NCBI RefSeq assembly: GCF_900091505.1
Contig: NZ_LT607409.1
Span: 6,634,001 to 6,698,000, forward strand
Source of the DNA: Micromonospora chokoriensis
Lineage (GTDB): Bacteria; Actinomycetota; Actinomycetes; Mycobacteriales; Micromonosporaceae
Length of the DNA: 64,000 bases
Direction of reading: 5' to 3'
Made by a program: the position numbers and the translations under genes. The notes below the pieces were generated by a model. The model was not told the origin of the DNA and searched no databases. It saw only the letters and a list, made by a program, of their open reading frames with translations. Below, one piece after another: positions 1 through 8,237 of the stretch (its first letter is position 1; each line of letters starts with the position of its first letter).

Positions 1-1
1 G

Positions 2-229
2 ACCGACCAGGCCCTGCTGATGCTCGGTGAGGCCCGGCTGGCGGCAGCCACGGTGACGGGTCTGCTCAGCCGCACCTACTTCCGGGACCCGGGAGACGCG
101 GTTCGGCGCACCGGGTTGGCCGGAGCGGACATGACCGAGGTGGGTGCGGTGCTGGCCCGGCAGGCCGAGGAGTTGGCCGCCCGTGGTCGAGCGGTCGACG
201 GAACGATCGACGACCTGCTCACGGGCTGA
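2..229 (+). CDS. Hypothetical protein, C-terminal part (gene starts before the window)
   Basis: The reading frame is open from base 2 and closes with TGA at 227-229, so only about the last 75 residues are visible. The visible part is soluble and probably helical, rich in Ala, Leu, Arg and Glu (for example GLAGADMTEVGAVLARQAEE). It has no membrane segment, signal or recognisable catalytic motif. It is convergent with the VIT-family gene, whose stop lies only 6 bases away. No function is assigned; the internal ATG at 20 is unlikely to be a real start because the frame continues upstream of it. Confidence 0.6.
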   Translation, partial: TDQALLMLGEARLAAATVTGLLSRTYFRDPGDAVRRTGLAGADMTEVGAVLARQAEELAARGRAVDGTIDDLLTG

Positions 230-235
230 CCGACG

Positions 236-949
236 TCACAGCCCGCCGTGCACCCCGATCAGCGTGCCGATGAGATAGGTCGCGCCGGCCGCGGCGGCAC
301 CGAGCAGCAGTTGCCGGAGGCCGCCGGTCCACCACTGTCGGTTGGTGAATCGGGCGACGATCGCACCGGCGGCGAACAACCCGAGCCCGCCGACGGCGAG
401 TGCCAGCCACAGTTCGGTGGCGCCGAACAGGTAGGTCAGCAGCGGAATCAGGGCGCCCAGCGAGAAGAACAGGAACGACGAGGTCGCCGCCGCCCACGGG
501 CTGGGCTGGTCGTCGGGGTCGATGCCCAACTCCTCGCGGACGTGCACCCGCAGGGCTTCCTCCGGGTTGCGGCGTACCGCTTCGGCGACCTGGGTGGCGA
601 GGTCCCGGGGCAGGCCGCGAGCCACCCACGCGTCGGCGAGTTCACGGGCCTCCGCCTCGGGGTGGCGTTCCAACTCCCGGCGTTCCTTGGCCACCTCGGC
701 GGCGACCTGCTCGTTGGCGGACCGGACGCTCGTGTACTCACCGAGACCCATGGAGATCGCCCCGGCGACCAGGCCGGCGGTGCCGGTGAGCACGATGCTG
801 TGCGACGACACCCCGCCGCCGCCGACGCCGGCGATCAGGGCGATGTTGGTGACCAGGCCGTCCATCGCGCCGAAGACGGCCGGGCGCAGCCACCCGCCGG
901 AGACGTCGGCGTGGTGCGCCTCGCGCAGTGCTGCCGGGGCGTCGCTCAC
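236..949 (-). CDS. VIT1/CCC1-family transporter (predicted iron/manganese transporter)
   Basis: The 237-residue product matches the VIT1/CCC1 family of membrane transporters that move Fe2+ or Mn2+. The N-terminal segment GGWLRPAVFGAMDGLVTNIA is the typical first membrane helix, with the conserved Asp and Asn near a Gly-rich region. A second helix follows (residues about 50-70, ending MGLGEYTSVRS). The cytoplasmic, charged helical region at about 72-150 corresponds to the metal-binding domain (MBD) of the family. Three more hydrophobic helices make up the C-terminal third. The start is GTG at 949. Family membership is clear; the metal is inferred from the family only. Confidence 0.88.
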   Translation of the reverse strand: MSDAPAALREAHHADVSGGWLRPAVFGAMDGLVTNIALIAGVGGGGVSSHSIVLTGTAGLVAGAISMGLGEYTSVRSANEQVAAEVAKERRELERHPEAEARELADAWVARGLPRDLATQVAEAVRRNPEEALRVHVREELGIDPDDQPSPWAAATSSFLFFSLGALIPLLTYLFGATELWLALAVGGLGLFAAGAIVARFTNRQWWTGGLRQLLLGAAAAGATYLIGTLIGVHGGL

Positions 950-1004
950 GATGCCTGCCCTTCGTTCGCGACTGCTTGACTCCGCTCCGCTGCGTTCCTC
1001 GCGC

Positions 1005-1862
1005 TCACGGCAGGGTGAGGATCTCGTGGCCGTCGTCGGTCACCACGATGGTGTGCTCGAACTGGGCCGTCCACTTCCGGTCCTTGGTGACGACGGTCCA
1101 CCCGTCGTCCCACATGTCGTACTGGTAGGTGCCGAGAGTGATCATCGGCTCGATGGTGAACGTCATCCCCGGTTCCATGATGTCCGTGGGACGCGGGCTG
1201 TCGTAGTGCGGCACGTAGAGCCCGCTGTGGAAGGCCTCACCGATGCCGTGGCCGGTGAAGTCGCGGACCACCCCGTAGCCGAAGCGCTTGGCGTACGACT
1301 CGATGACCCGGCCCACCACGTTGATCTGCCGGCCCGGGGCGACCGCGCGGATGCCGCGCATCATCGCCTCGTGGGTGCGCTCGACCAGCAGGCGGGCTTC
1401 CTCGCTGACCTCACCGACGCAGAAGGTGGCGTCGGTGTCACCGTGCACCCCACCGATGTACGCGGTGACGTCGACGTTGATGATGTCGCCGTCCTGGATG
1501 ACTGTGGAGTCCGGGATGCCATGGCAGATGACCTCGTTGATGCTGGTGCAGCAGGACTTCGGGAAGCCCTTGTAGCCCAGCGTCGACGGGTAGGCGCCGT
1601 GGTCGCAGAGGAACTCGTGCACCACCTTGTCGATCTCGTCGGTGGTCACGCCGGGCTTGCAGTGCTCGCCGGCGAGTTGGGTCGCCTGGGCGGCGAGTCG
1701 GCTGGCGACCCGCATCTTCTCGATGGTCTCCGCCGTCTGCACGTGCGAACCACGCCACTCCTGCGGACGCTTCTTGCCCACGTACTCCGGTCGGGCGATC
1801 TGGGACGGCACCGGTCGCAGCGGGGAGAGCGTGCCGGGTGTCAGCGGAGGGCGGACGGTCAT
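1005..1862 (-). CDS. map: Type I methionine aminopeptidase
   Basis: This 285-residue protein removes the initiator methionine from nascent proteins in the cytoplasm. The metal ligands are in the expected order: two Asp in the segments INVDVTAYIGG and HGDTDATF, His in GHGIGEAFHSG, Glu in FTIEPMI and Glu in QFEHTIVV. There is an N-terminal extension of about 40 residues (RPEYVGKKRPQEWRG) like that of the actinobacterial MetAP isoform with a Pro-rich SH3-binding-like linker. The start at 1862 is an ATG. It runs divergently from the small STAS gene. Confidence 0.95.
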   Translation of the reverse strand: MTVRPPLTPGTLSPLRPVPSQIARPEYVGKKRPQEWRGSHVQTAETIEKMRVASRLAAQATQLAGEHCKPGVTTDEIDKVVHEFLCDHGAYPSTLGYKGFPKSCCTSINEVICHGIPDSTVIQDGDIINVDVTAYIGGVHGDTDATFCVGEVSEEARLLVERTHEAMMRGIRAVAPGRQINVVGRVIESYAKRFGYGVVRDFTGHGIGEAFHSGLYVPHYDSPRPTDIMEPGMTFTIEPMITLGTYQYDMWDDGWTVVTKDRKWTAQFEHTIVVTDDGHEILTLP

Positions 1863-1957
1863 GCCGCAAGCCTATCGCCGGGAGCGCTGGTGACCCGCGC
1901 CACGGCTGCCGTGAGGTGGTTGTTGCCCTGCAACTGTCGCTGTGCCATCGTGTCTGC

Positions 1958-2272
1958 GTGGATCAAGGGGGAGCACCGCCCGTCTTCTCCGCCAGCGCGG
2001 AGATCGACGGTGACCGCCTTCGCGTGGTGGTGGCCGGCGAGGTCGACATGGCGACCGCGGACACGATGCTCCAGACCGCGCTGCGCGAGCCCGCCGGGCG
2101 GATCATCCTCGACCTGCGCGCTGTCACCTTCTTCGACTCGGCCGCCATCCACGCCCTGGTCCGGCTCGCCCAGCAGTTCCCGGGCACGCTCACCGTCCTG
2201 CCGTCCCGGCAGGTCCGTCGGGTGCTGGACATCTCCGGCCTGGGCGGGCAGAGCTGGCTCAGCCCGACCTGA
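1958..2272 (+). CDS. STAS-domain anti-sigma-factor antagonist
   Basis: This small (104 aa) single-domain STAS protein belongs to the SpoIIAA/RsbV class. Such proteins bind and sequester an RsbW-type kinase when dephosphorylated, freeing a sigma factor. The core EVDMATADTM ... LDLRAVTFFDSAAIHALVRL is intact, and the Ser of FFDSAAIHAL is the expected phosphorylation site. The frame is open further upstream, but the GTG at 1958 (MDQGGAPPVFSAS) is preferred because the conserved domain begins right after it. The gene ends 21 bases from the stop of the convergent giant kinase/phosphatase, which carries both an RsbU-like phosphatase and an RsbW-like kinase domain. A functional link is likely but inferred. 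Confidence 0.8.
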   Translation: MDQGGAPPVFSASAEIDGDRLRVVVAGEVDMATADTMLQTALREPAGRIILDLRAVTFFDSAAIHALVRLAQQFPGTLTVLPSRQVRRVLDISGLGGQSWLSPT

Positions 2273-2293
2273 ACGGCCGCGCCGGGCGGGTGG

Positions 2294-5200
2294 TCAGTCC
2301 CTCAGCTGCCGGCGCAGCGTCACCTCGGTGCCCTCGTCGGTACGCCGCACCGACAGGTCACCCAACGCCTTGATCAGGGCCAGACCACGCCCCCGGAACC
2401 CGGAGCCGGTCGACTCACGCCACTGCCCACTGTCACGCACGGTGGCCGTCACCGTCCGGTTCTCGATGGCCACCTCCACGCTGATCGTGGCCTCGGCCGG
2501 GTGGACGGGATGTTCGATGGCGTTCGCGGCGGCCTCGGAGACCGCCACGGTCAGGTCGAACACGTCGGTCTCACCGACCTCGTGCGCGACGAGGAAGTCC
2601 TCCAGACGCTTACGCAGCACGCTCAGCCGGGTCGGGTCCGCCGGTAGCCGCAACGCGAAGCGGTTCAGCTCCGCCGCCTCCAGGGCGAGGACGGCCACGT
2701 CGTCACGGCGGGGCCGCCCGTCGACTCGTTCGACCACCGCGTCGATCAGGTCGGCCACGTGCTCGCTGGGGGTGGCGGCGTCCAGGCACAGGTGGGCCAG
2801 CGCGCCGTCGATGTCGAGCTGACGGTCCTCGATCAGCCCGTCGGTGTAGAGCAACAGCCGACTGCCCGGCGTCAACTCGCCCTCGACCGCCTCGTACGTG
2901 GCGTCGGGGATGGCGCCGACCGGCGGGCCGAGCGCGCGGACGTGCAGGAACGCCACGTCGCCTCCTCTGATCAGCAGTGGGGACGGGTGACCGGCACTGG
3001 CGTACCGCAGGCGGCTGGTACGCGGGTCGAACACCAGACAGACCACCGTCGCGAAGGAACGTCGCTCGGTGGACCCGACCAGCCGGTTGAGCCGGGTCAG
3101 CGCCTCGCCCGGCCCGTAGCCCTCCAACAGGTACGCCCGCAGCGCGTTGCGCAGTTGCCCCATCGCGGCGGCGGCCTGGACACCCTTGCCCACCACGTCA
3201 CCGATGACCAGCACCAGGTCGCCGTTGTCGAGGGCGATGGCGTCGTACCAGTCACCGCCGACCTCGACGTCGGCGGTGCCGGGCAGGTAACGGCTGGCCA
3301 GCACCGCACCGGGCAGCTGCGGCAGCGCTCGCGGCAGCAGGCTGTGTTGCAGGGTGGTGGCGATGCGGTGTTCGGCCTCGTAGAGCTGGGCGTTCTCCAA
3401 CCGCACCCCGACCAGCCGGGCCAGCTGGGTCAGCGCGGCGTCGTCGGCCTGCGCGTCGTCGCCGTCGGGTCTCCAGACCCGCAGCTCACCGAGCACGTCT
3501 TCGGCGGTGCCGGTCAACTCGGTCGCGAAGGACGGGTCCGTGGCGGTGGTGCCACCACCGTCCGCCTCGGCGCGGGCCCCGGCCGCGGTGATCACCACTC
3601 GGGCGGCCTCGGCGAGGCTGAGCGCGTGCCGGGCGGCGACCTGGAGCACGTCTGAGGTGGACCGGGCGGTGTTGACCGCCACCGCCGCGTCGGCCAGCGC
3701 CCGGAGCCGACGGATGATCTGCCCGCGGAGCTGGCCCAGCTCGACGTTGGCCCGGACCCGGGCGATCAACTCCTGGCTGGCGAAGGGCTTGGTGAGGTAG
3801 TCGTCCGCGCCGGCGGAGAGACCGGCGACGGCCTCCGCGGCGCCGGCCCGGGCGGAGAGCAACACGATCGGAACATGCCGGGTACGCGGGTCCGCGCGCA
3901 GCGCGCTCACCAGACCGAACCCGTCGAGTCGGGGCATCATCACGTCGCTGAGCACCAGGTCGAACCCACCGTCGCGAGCCAGTGGCAGCGCGGCCAGTCC
4001 GTCGTTCGCGGTGACCACCTCCCAGGTCGGGGAGAGCAGCCGGGTGACGTGCTCGCGCAGGTCCGCGTTGTCGTCGACGACCAGGATCCGGCCGGCCGGG
4101 GCGGCGTCGGTCGGCCGGCTGTCGTCATCGGGTGCCGGGCCGGTGCCGCTCCACAACGCGGTCTCCGCCACGTAGAGGCGGGCCTGCTCGGGCTCCGCCG
4201 TGGGTACGTGGCCGAACGTGACGACCCGGTCCGCCGGCAGGTGGTCCGCACCGGTCGGGATGGTCACCGTGAAGGTGCTGCCCTCGTCGACCCGACTGGT
4301 CAGCCCGACCTCGCCGCCGTGCATCTCGACCAGCTCCCGGACCAGGGCCAGGCCGATCCCGGTGCCCTCGTGGGTGCGTGCGCGCGCCCCGGGCACCCGG
4401 TGGAACCGCTCGAAGACGTGCGGAATCTCGTCCGGCACGATGCCGATGCCGGTGTCGGTCACCTCCAGCCGGGCCGCACCGTCCAACGCCCGGACCTGCA
4501 CCCGGATCTCGCCGTCGAAGGTGAACTTGACAGCGTTGGACACCAGGTTGAGGACGATCTTCTCCCACATGTCGCGGTCGAGGAAGACCGGGGCCGGCAG
4601 TGGCGGGCAGTCCACCACCAGTCGCAATCCGGCCCGGTCGGTGGCCGACCGGAAGGTGCTGGCGAGCCGGGCCGTGTAGCCGGCGAGATCGGTGGGCTGG
4701 TAGCGGGCGGCGAGCCGACCGGACTCCAGTCGAGAGAAGTCCAGCACCGTGTTGACCAGCTTGAGCAGGCGCAACGCGTTGCGGTGCATGGTGGTGAGCC
4801 GCTCGGTCCCGGAGGCGGGTAGCGCCGGGTCGGCCAGCATGTCCTCCAGTGGGCCGAGCACCAGGGTCAGCGGGGTGCGGAACTCGTGGCTGACGTTGGC
4901 GAAGAAGTTGGTCTTCGCCCGGTCCAGTGCGGCCAACTCGGCGGCCCGGGCCCGCTCCTGCTCGTACGCCCGCTGCGTGCCGACCGCACGGGAGATCTGC
5001 GCGGCGACCAGGTCGAGGAAGTTCCGGTACTCGTCGCCGAGCGGCAGCTGACGGCCCACGCCGACGATCAGCGCGCCCACCGTCTCGTTGGTGGCCGTGA
5101 GCGGCAGCACGAGGGCCTGGTCGGCGGCGTCGGCCGGCGGCGAGTCGACCAGGTCGGCCACCTCGACCGTGGCGGGCGTGCCGTCGGCGGTCACCCGGGC

Positions 5201-5953
5201 CAGCACCTGCGCGACGGCGTCGACCGGCGGTGGGACGCTACCCGTGCAACCCGCCAGGGCGAGCTGACCGCTGTCGTCGGTCAGGTAGATCAGGGCGAAC
5301 GGCACGTCCGCCCGGTGCCGGCCGAGCACCTCGGCTGCGGTTCGGCCGAGTTCGGCGGCGGTGCCGATGTCGTTCAGCTCGGCGCCCAGTTCGGCCAGTG
5401 CCCGCAGCCGGCGCTCGCCGAGCACCCGTCCGGTGGTCTCGCTGACGATGCAGTAGACGCCACCGACCGAACCGTCGGCGCTGCGGATCGGGTCGTACGA
5501 GACGTTGAAGTAGGTCTGCTCGACGAAGCCGTGCCGGTCCAGCAGGAAGGGGTGGTCCTCGCCCCGGTAGGAGCGACCTGTGGTCCGCACACCGTCGAGC
5601 AGCGGGCCGAGCACCGGCCAGGTCTCCGCCCAGAACGAGCGGGCCGGTTGGCCGATGGCGTCCGGGTGCTTGGCACCGATGGTCGGCCGGTACGCGTCGT
5701 TGTAGAAGGCGCGCTGGTCGTCGCCCCAGAACATGACGATCGGCGCGCTGGAGGCGAGCATCATGCCGACCGCGTTGGACAGCGCGACAGGCCACTGACC
5801 GGGCGTGCCCAGCGGGCCGGAGGACCAGTCGAAGTTCGCCAGCCGCTCGCCCAGCTCACCACCCGCCGCGAACGCCGCTGCCAGCATCGGGGAGGTGTCA
5901 CCGCCGGACGCGGCAGGATGCCGTTCGTCCGCTCCCCCCTGGGCCGAGCTCAT
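2294..5953 (-). CDS. Hybrid histidine kinase / response regulator / PP2C phosphatase / RsbW-like kinase
   Basis: A 1219-residue multidomain signalling protein. Order: PAS-like domain (about 50-190), GAF (about 200-345), HisKA with phospho-acceptor His356 in NVSHEFRTPLTLVLG, HATPase with NLVSNAVKF, DTGIGI and GTGIGLALVRELVE, a receiver domain with Asp670 in LVLSDVMMPRLDG and the Lys of DYLTKPF, a second GAF, a SpoIIE/RsbU-type PP2C phosphatase (VGGDWYD, VIGDVVGKG, GHPSPLLI, YTDGLIE, RRDDVAVL; about 880-1095), and a C-terminal RsbW-type HATPase (VSEAAANAIEH, GFRGRGLALIKAL). The ATG at 5953 is preferred over an upstream one because GGGAGG precedes it. No membrane segment is visible, so it is probably a soluble sensor. 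It ends next to a STAS gene. Confidence 0.93.
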   Translation of the reverse strand: MSSAQGGADERHPAASGGDTSPMLAAAFAAGGELGERLANFDWSSGPLGTPGQWPVALSNAVGMMLASSAPIVMFWGDDQRAFYNDAYRPTIGAKHPDAIGQPARSFWAETWPVLGPLLDGVRTTGRSYRGEDHPFLLDRHGFVEQTYFNVSYDPIRSADGSVGGVYCIVSETTGRVLGERRLRALAELGAELNDIGTAAELGRTAAEVLGRHRADVPFALIYLTDDSGQLALAGCTGSVPPPVDAVAQVLARVTADGTPATVEVADLVDSPPADAADQALVLPLTATNETVGALIVGVGRQLPLGDEYRNFLDLVAAQISRAVGTQRAYEQERARAAELAALDRAKTNFFANVSHEFRTPLTLVLGPLEDMLADPALPASGTERLTTMHRNALRLLKLVNTVLDFSRLESGRLAARYQPTDLAGYTARLASTFRSATDRAGLRLVVDCPPLPAPVFLDRDMWEKIVLNLVSNAVKFTFDGEIRVQVRALDGAARLEVTDTGIGIVPDEIPHVFERFHRVPGARARTHEGTGIGLALVRELVEMHGGEVGLTSRVDEGSTFTVTIPTGADHLPADRVVTFGHVPTAEPEQARLYVAETALWSGTGPAPDDDSRPTDAAPAGRILVVDDNADLREHVTRLLSPTWEVVTANDGLAALPLARDGGFDLVLSDVMMPRLDGFGLVSALRADPRTRHVPIVLLSARAGAAEAVAGLSAGADDYLTKPFASQELIARVRANVELGQLRGQIIRRLRALADAAVAVNTARSTSDVLQVAARHALSLAEAARVVITAAGARAEADGGGTTATDPSFATELTGTAEDVLGELRVWRPDGDDAQADDAALTQLARLVGVRLENAQLYEAEHRIATTLQHSLLPRALPQLPGAVLASRYLPGTADVEVGGDWYDAIALDNGDLVLVIGDVVGKGVQAAAAMGQLRNALRAYLLEGYGPGEALTRLNRLVGSTERRSFATVVCLVFDPRTSRLRYASAGHPSPLLIRGGDVAFLHVRALGPPVGAIPDATYEAVEGELTPGSRLLLYTDGLIEDRQLDIDGALAHLCLDAATPSEHVADLIDAVVERVDGRPRRDDVAVLALEAAELNRFALRLPADPTRLSVLRKRLEDFLVAHEVGETDVFDLTVAVSEAAANAIEHPVHPAEATISVEVAIENRTVTATVRDSGQWRESTGSGFRGRGLALIKALGDLSVRRTDEGTEVTLRRQLRD

Positions 5954-6146
5954 GCAGCCTCCCGCTCCGGCCGTACCCCGCGGCCGTTGATCTTCTCCCA
6001 CCGTGCTCGGACTTGTACCCCAGCGGACCAGCAACGTAACGCATCACGACAGGTGGACGCTGTTGACGTTCGATCGATCCGCCGGACACCGGACAGCACG
6101 GGTGCGTGTCAGCGTCCAACGGTGGTGGTCGAAGCGCCCCGACCAG

Positions 6147-6698
6147 TCAGAAGACCGGCAGCCCGTCGATGCTTGCCGCGTTCTTGGTGGCCCGGTAGAC
6201 CACCAGATCCTCGGCCGTACGACGGGAGTGTGACGTGAGCAACAGGTCACGCTCGGTGCGATAGTCCATCAGCGGCACCGCGTAGCCGCAGGAGTCGCTG
6301 ACCCGCTCCACCTCGACGGTGATCACCGCCCGGACGGCGTGCATGTCCGGAGGGGCCGGGAACTCGGCGAGCCGGTCGGCGAAGGTCTCCTCGGTCACCG
6401 CGACGCTGGTGCCCCGGCCGTGCAACCGGACGATCTTCGGCGGACCGTCGAAGGCACAGAACATCAGCGTGATCCGGCCGTTGTCCCGCAGGTGGGCGAT
6501 GGTCTCCGCGCCGCTGCCGTGATAGTCGAGGTACGCCACCCGGTGCGGCCCGAGGACCACGAAGGTGCCCCGCATGCCCTTCGGCGAGACGTTGACGTGC
6601 CCCTGCGCGCCGGACGGCGCGGTGGCCACGAAGAAGACCGGCTGAGCCGCGATGAAGTCACCCAGTCGAGAGTCGATCTCCGGATAGACCTTGCCCAT
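6147..6698 (-). CDS. Pyridoxamine 5'-phosphate oxidase-family (FMN-binding split-barrel) protein
   Basis: The 183-residue product has the split-barrel flavin-binding fold of the PNPOx-like superfamily. The N-terminal half shows the usual pattern PVFFVATAPSGAQGHVNVSP, then TFVVLGPHRVAYLDYHGSG and GRITLMFCAFDGPPKIVRLHG. The C-terminal segment SCGYAVPLMDYRTERDLLL is typical of the subfamily with an extended tail found in actinobacteria. A role as pyridoxine biosynthesis enzyme is not implied; many relatives bind F420 or FMN and reduce unknown substrates. Its start lies inside the last 41 bases of the preceding amidohydrolase gene, so it is probably the last gene of the catabolic operon. Confidence 0.82.
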   Translation of the reverse strand: MGKVYPEIDSRLGDFIAAQPVFFVATAPSGAQGHVNVSPKGMRGTFVVLGPHRVAYLDYHGSGAETIAHLRDNGRITLMFCAFDGPPKIVRLHGRGTSVAVTEETFADRLAEFPAPPDMHAVRAVITVEVERVSDSCGYAVPLMDYRTERDLLLTSHSRRTAEDLVVYRATKNAASIDGLPVF

Positions 6699-7467
6699 CC
6701 GTCGATCCTCCCACCGGGGACGTCACCGCACGGGGGCGACGAGCGTCACACCCGGCCTCGACCGGCCGCCCGGCGGCCCGGACCAGCGCGGTGATCGGCC
6801 GCGGGTCCGGCTCGTTCTCCGGATGCCACTGCACACCGAGCACGAACGGCAGGGCCGGATCCTCCACCGCCTCCACCACCCCGTCGTCCGCCCAACCGGT
6901 GACCGCCAGCCGGCCCGGGTCGGCGACCGCCTGGTGGTGGTAGGAGTTGACCCGCTCCACCCCGGCCAGCACCGTCGCCGACAGGCTTCCCGGCGCGAAC
7001 CGCACCGGATGGCTGCCGTAGACACCGGGCGCCGGACGGTGCGCGTCATGACCGACCACGTCGGGCAGGTGCTGGTGCAGGGTTCCCCCGTAGGCGACGG
7101 CGAGCAACTGCATGCCCCGGCACACGCCCAGCACCGGCAGATCGGCGGCGAGCGCGGCGGCCAACACCGTCAGCTCGCCGGCGTCCCGGTCCGGCCGGTC
7201 CTCGGTACGCGGGTCGGGCCGCTGCCCGTACCGCCCCGGACCGACGTCGGCGCCACCGGCCAGCAGCAACCCGTCCAGGACCGCCACCACGTCACCGTCC
7301 ACGTCGTCCGGCGGCAGGACCACGGCCCGGCCGCCGGCAGCCGTCACCGCCCGCGCGTACGCCTGCGGCACCAGGACGGCCGGCACGTCCCGCCACACCG
7401 CCCAGCCGGCCGGCTCGACGTACGCGCTGATCCCGATCAACGGCCTCCGCACCGAGCCGGCGTTCAC
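6658..7467 (-). CDS. Gamma-glutamyl-gamma-aminobutyrate hydrolase-like class I amidotransferase (PuuD-like)
   Basis: This 269-residue class I glutamine-amidotransferase-fold hydrolase of the PuuD/peptidase C26 family releases glutamate from gamma-glutamylated intermediates. The nucleophile elbow is LGVCRGMQLLAVAYGG (Cys) and the His/Glu dyad is in GVQWHPENEPD. N-terminal RRPLIGISAY is typical. The GTG start at 7467 overlaps the TGA of the SDR gene (GTGA), indicating translational coupling. With the upstream ligase and dehydrogenases it would complete a gamma-glutamylation pathway. The C-terminal about 25 residues after PVEAGCD are less conserved and overlap the next gene. Confidence 0.87.
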   Translation of the reverse strand: MNAGSVRRPLIGISAYVEPAGWAVWRDVPAVLVPQAYARAVTAAGGRAVVLPPDDVDGDVVAVLDGLLLAGGADVGPGRYGQRPDPRTEDRPDRDAGELTVLAAALAADLPVLGVCRGMQLLAVAYGGTLHQHLPDVVGHDAHRPAPGVYGSHPVRFAPGSLSATVLAGVERVNSYHHQAVADPGRLAVTGWADDGVVEAVEDPALPFVLGVQWHPENEPDPRPITALVRAAGRPVEAGCDARRPRAVTSPVGGSTDGQGLSGDRLSTG

Positions 7468-8237
7468 AGCGGTGTGACGTACGCGCCGGTGATGCCGCCG
7501 TCGACCACGAACTGCGCGGCGGTCATGAACGAGGCGTCGTCGCTGGCCAGGAACGCCACCGCGGCGGCGATCTCCTCCGGCTGCCCGAACCGGCCCATCG
7601 GCACGTGCACGAGGCGGCGGGCGGCCCGCTCCGGGTCGGCGGCGAACAACTCCAACAGCAGTGGGGTGGCCACCGGGCCGGGGCAGAGCGCGTTGACCCG
7701 GATGCCCTCGCGGGCGAACTGCACACCCAGCTCCCGGGTCATCGCCAGCACCCCGCCCTTGCTCGCGGTGTACGCGATCTGCGACGTCGCCGCACCCATC
7801 AGCGCCACGAAGGAGGCGGTGTTGATGATCGAACCCTTGCCCTGGCGACGCATGTGCGGGATCGCGTACTTGCAGCACAGGTAGACGCTCGTCGTGTTGA
7901 CCCGCAGCACCCGCTCCCACGCGTCGAGGCCGGTGTCCAGGATGGAGTCGTCGTCGGGCGGGGAGATGCCGGCGTTGTTGAACGCGATGTCCACCCGGCC
8001 GTGCCGGTCGGCCACCCCGTCGAACAGGTCGCGTACCGCCGACTCGTCGGCCACGTCCGTCTGGACGAACTCGCCGCCGCACTCCTCGGCCGCCTTCGCG
8101 CCGGCCGTCGTGTCGATGTCGACGCACACCACCCGGGCACCCTCGGCGGCGAACCGCCGGACGGTGGCCAACCCGATACCGCTGCCCGCGCCGGTGACCA
8201 CTGCCACCCGGTCCTGCAACCGACCCTGCACCCGCAT
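7464..8237 (-). CDS. SDR-family NAD(P)-dependent oxidoreductase
   Basis: This 257-residue classical short-chain dehydrogenase has the cofactor motif TGAGSGIG, the NNAG motif in IAFNNAGISPP, and the catalytic YxxxK in YTASKGGVLAM. Its C-terminal end VDGGITGAYVTPL is typical of the fabG-like group. The ATG at 8237 overlaps the stop of the aldehyde dehydrogenase gene (TGATG); a GTG one codon upstream is an alternative. In the operon it takes the position where an amine oxidase would be expected in a putrescine pathway. It is therefore a candidate to oxidise an alcohol group, for instance of a gamma-glutamylated amino alcohol. That substrate is inferred. Confidence 0.88.
   Translation of the reverse strand: MRVQGRLQDRVAVVTGAGSGIGLATVRRFAAEGARVVCVDIDTTAGAKAAEECGGEFVQTDVADESAVRDLFDGVADRHGRVDIAFNNAGISPPDDDSILDTGLDAWERVLRVNTTSVYLCCKYAIPHMRRQGKGSIINTASFVALMGAATSQIAYTASKGGVLAMTRELGVQFAREGIRVNALCPGPVATPLLLELFAADPERAARRLVHVPMGRFGQPEEIAAAVAFLASDDASFMTAAQFVVDGGITGAYVTPL

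Noticed and set aside
522..2822. A 766-codon plus-strand frame across the VIT and methionine aminopeptidase genes
   Set aside because: Antisense shadow of GC-rich genes; Arg/Ser/Pro-rich with no domain.
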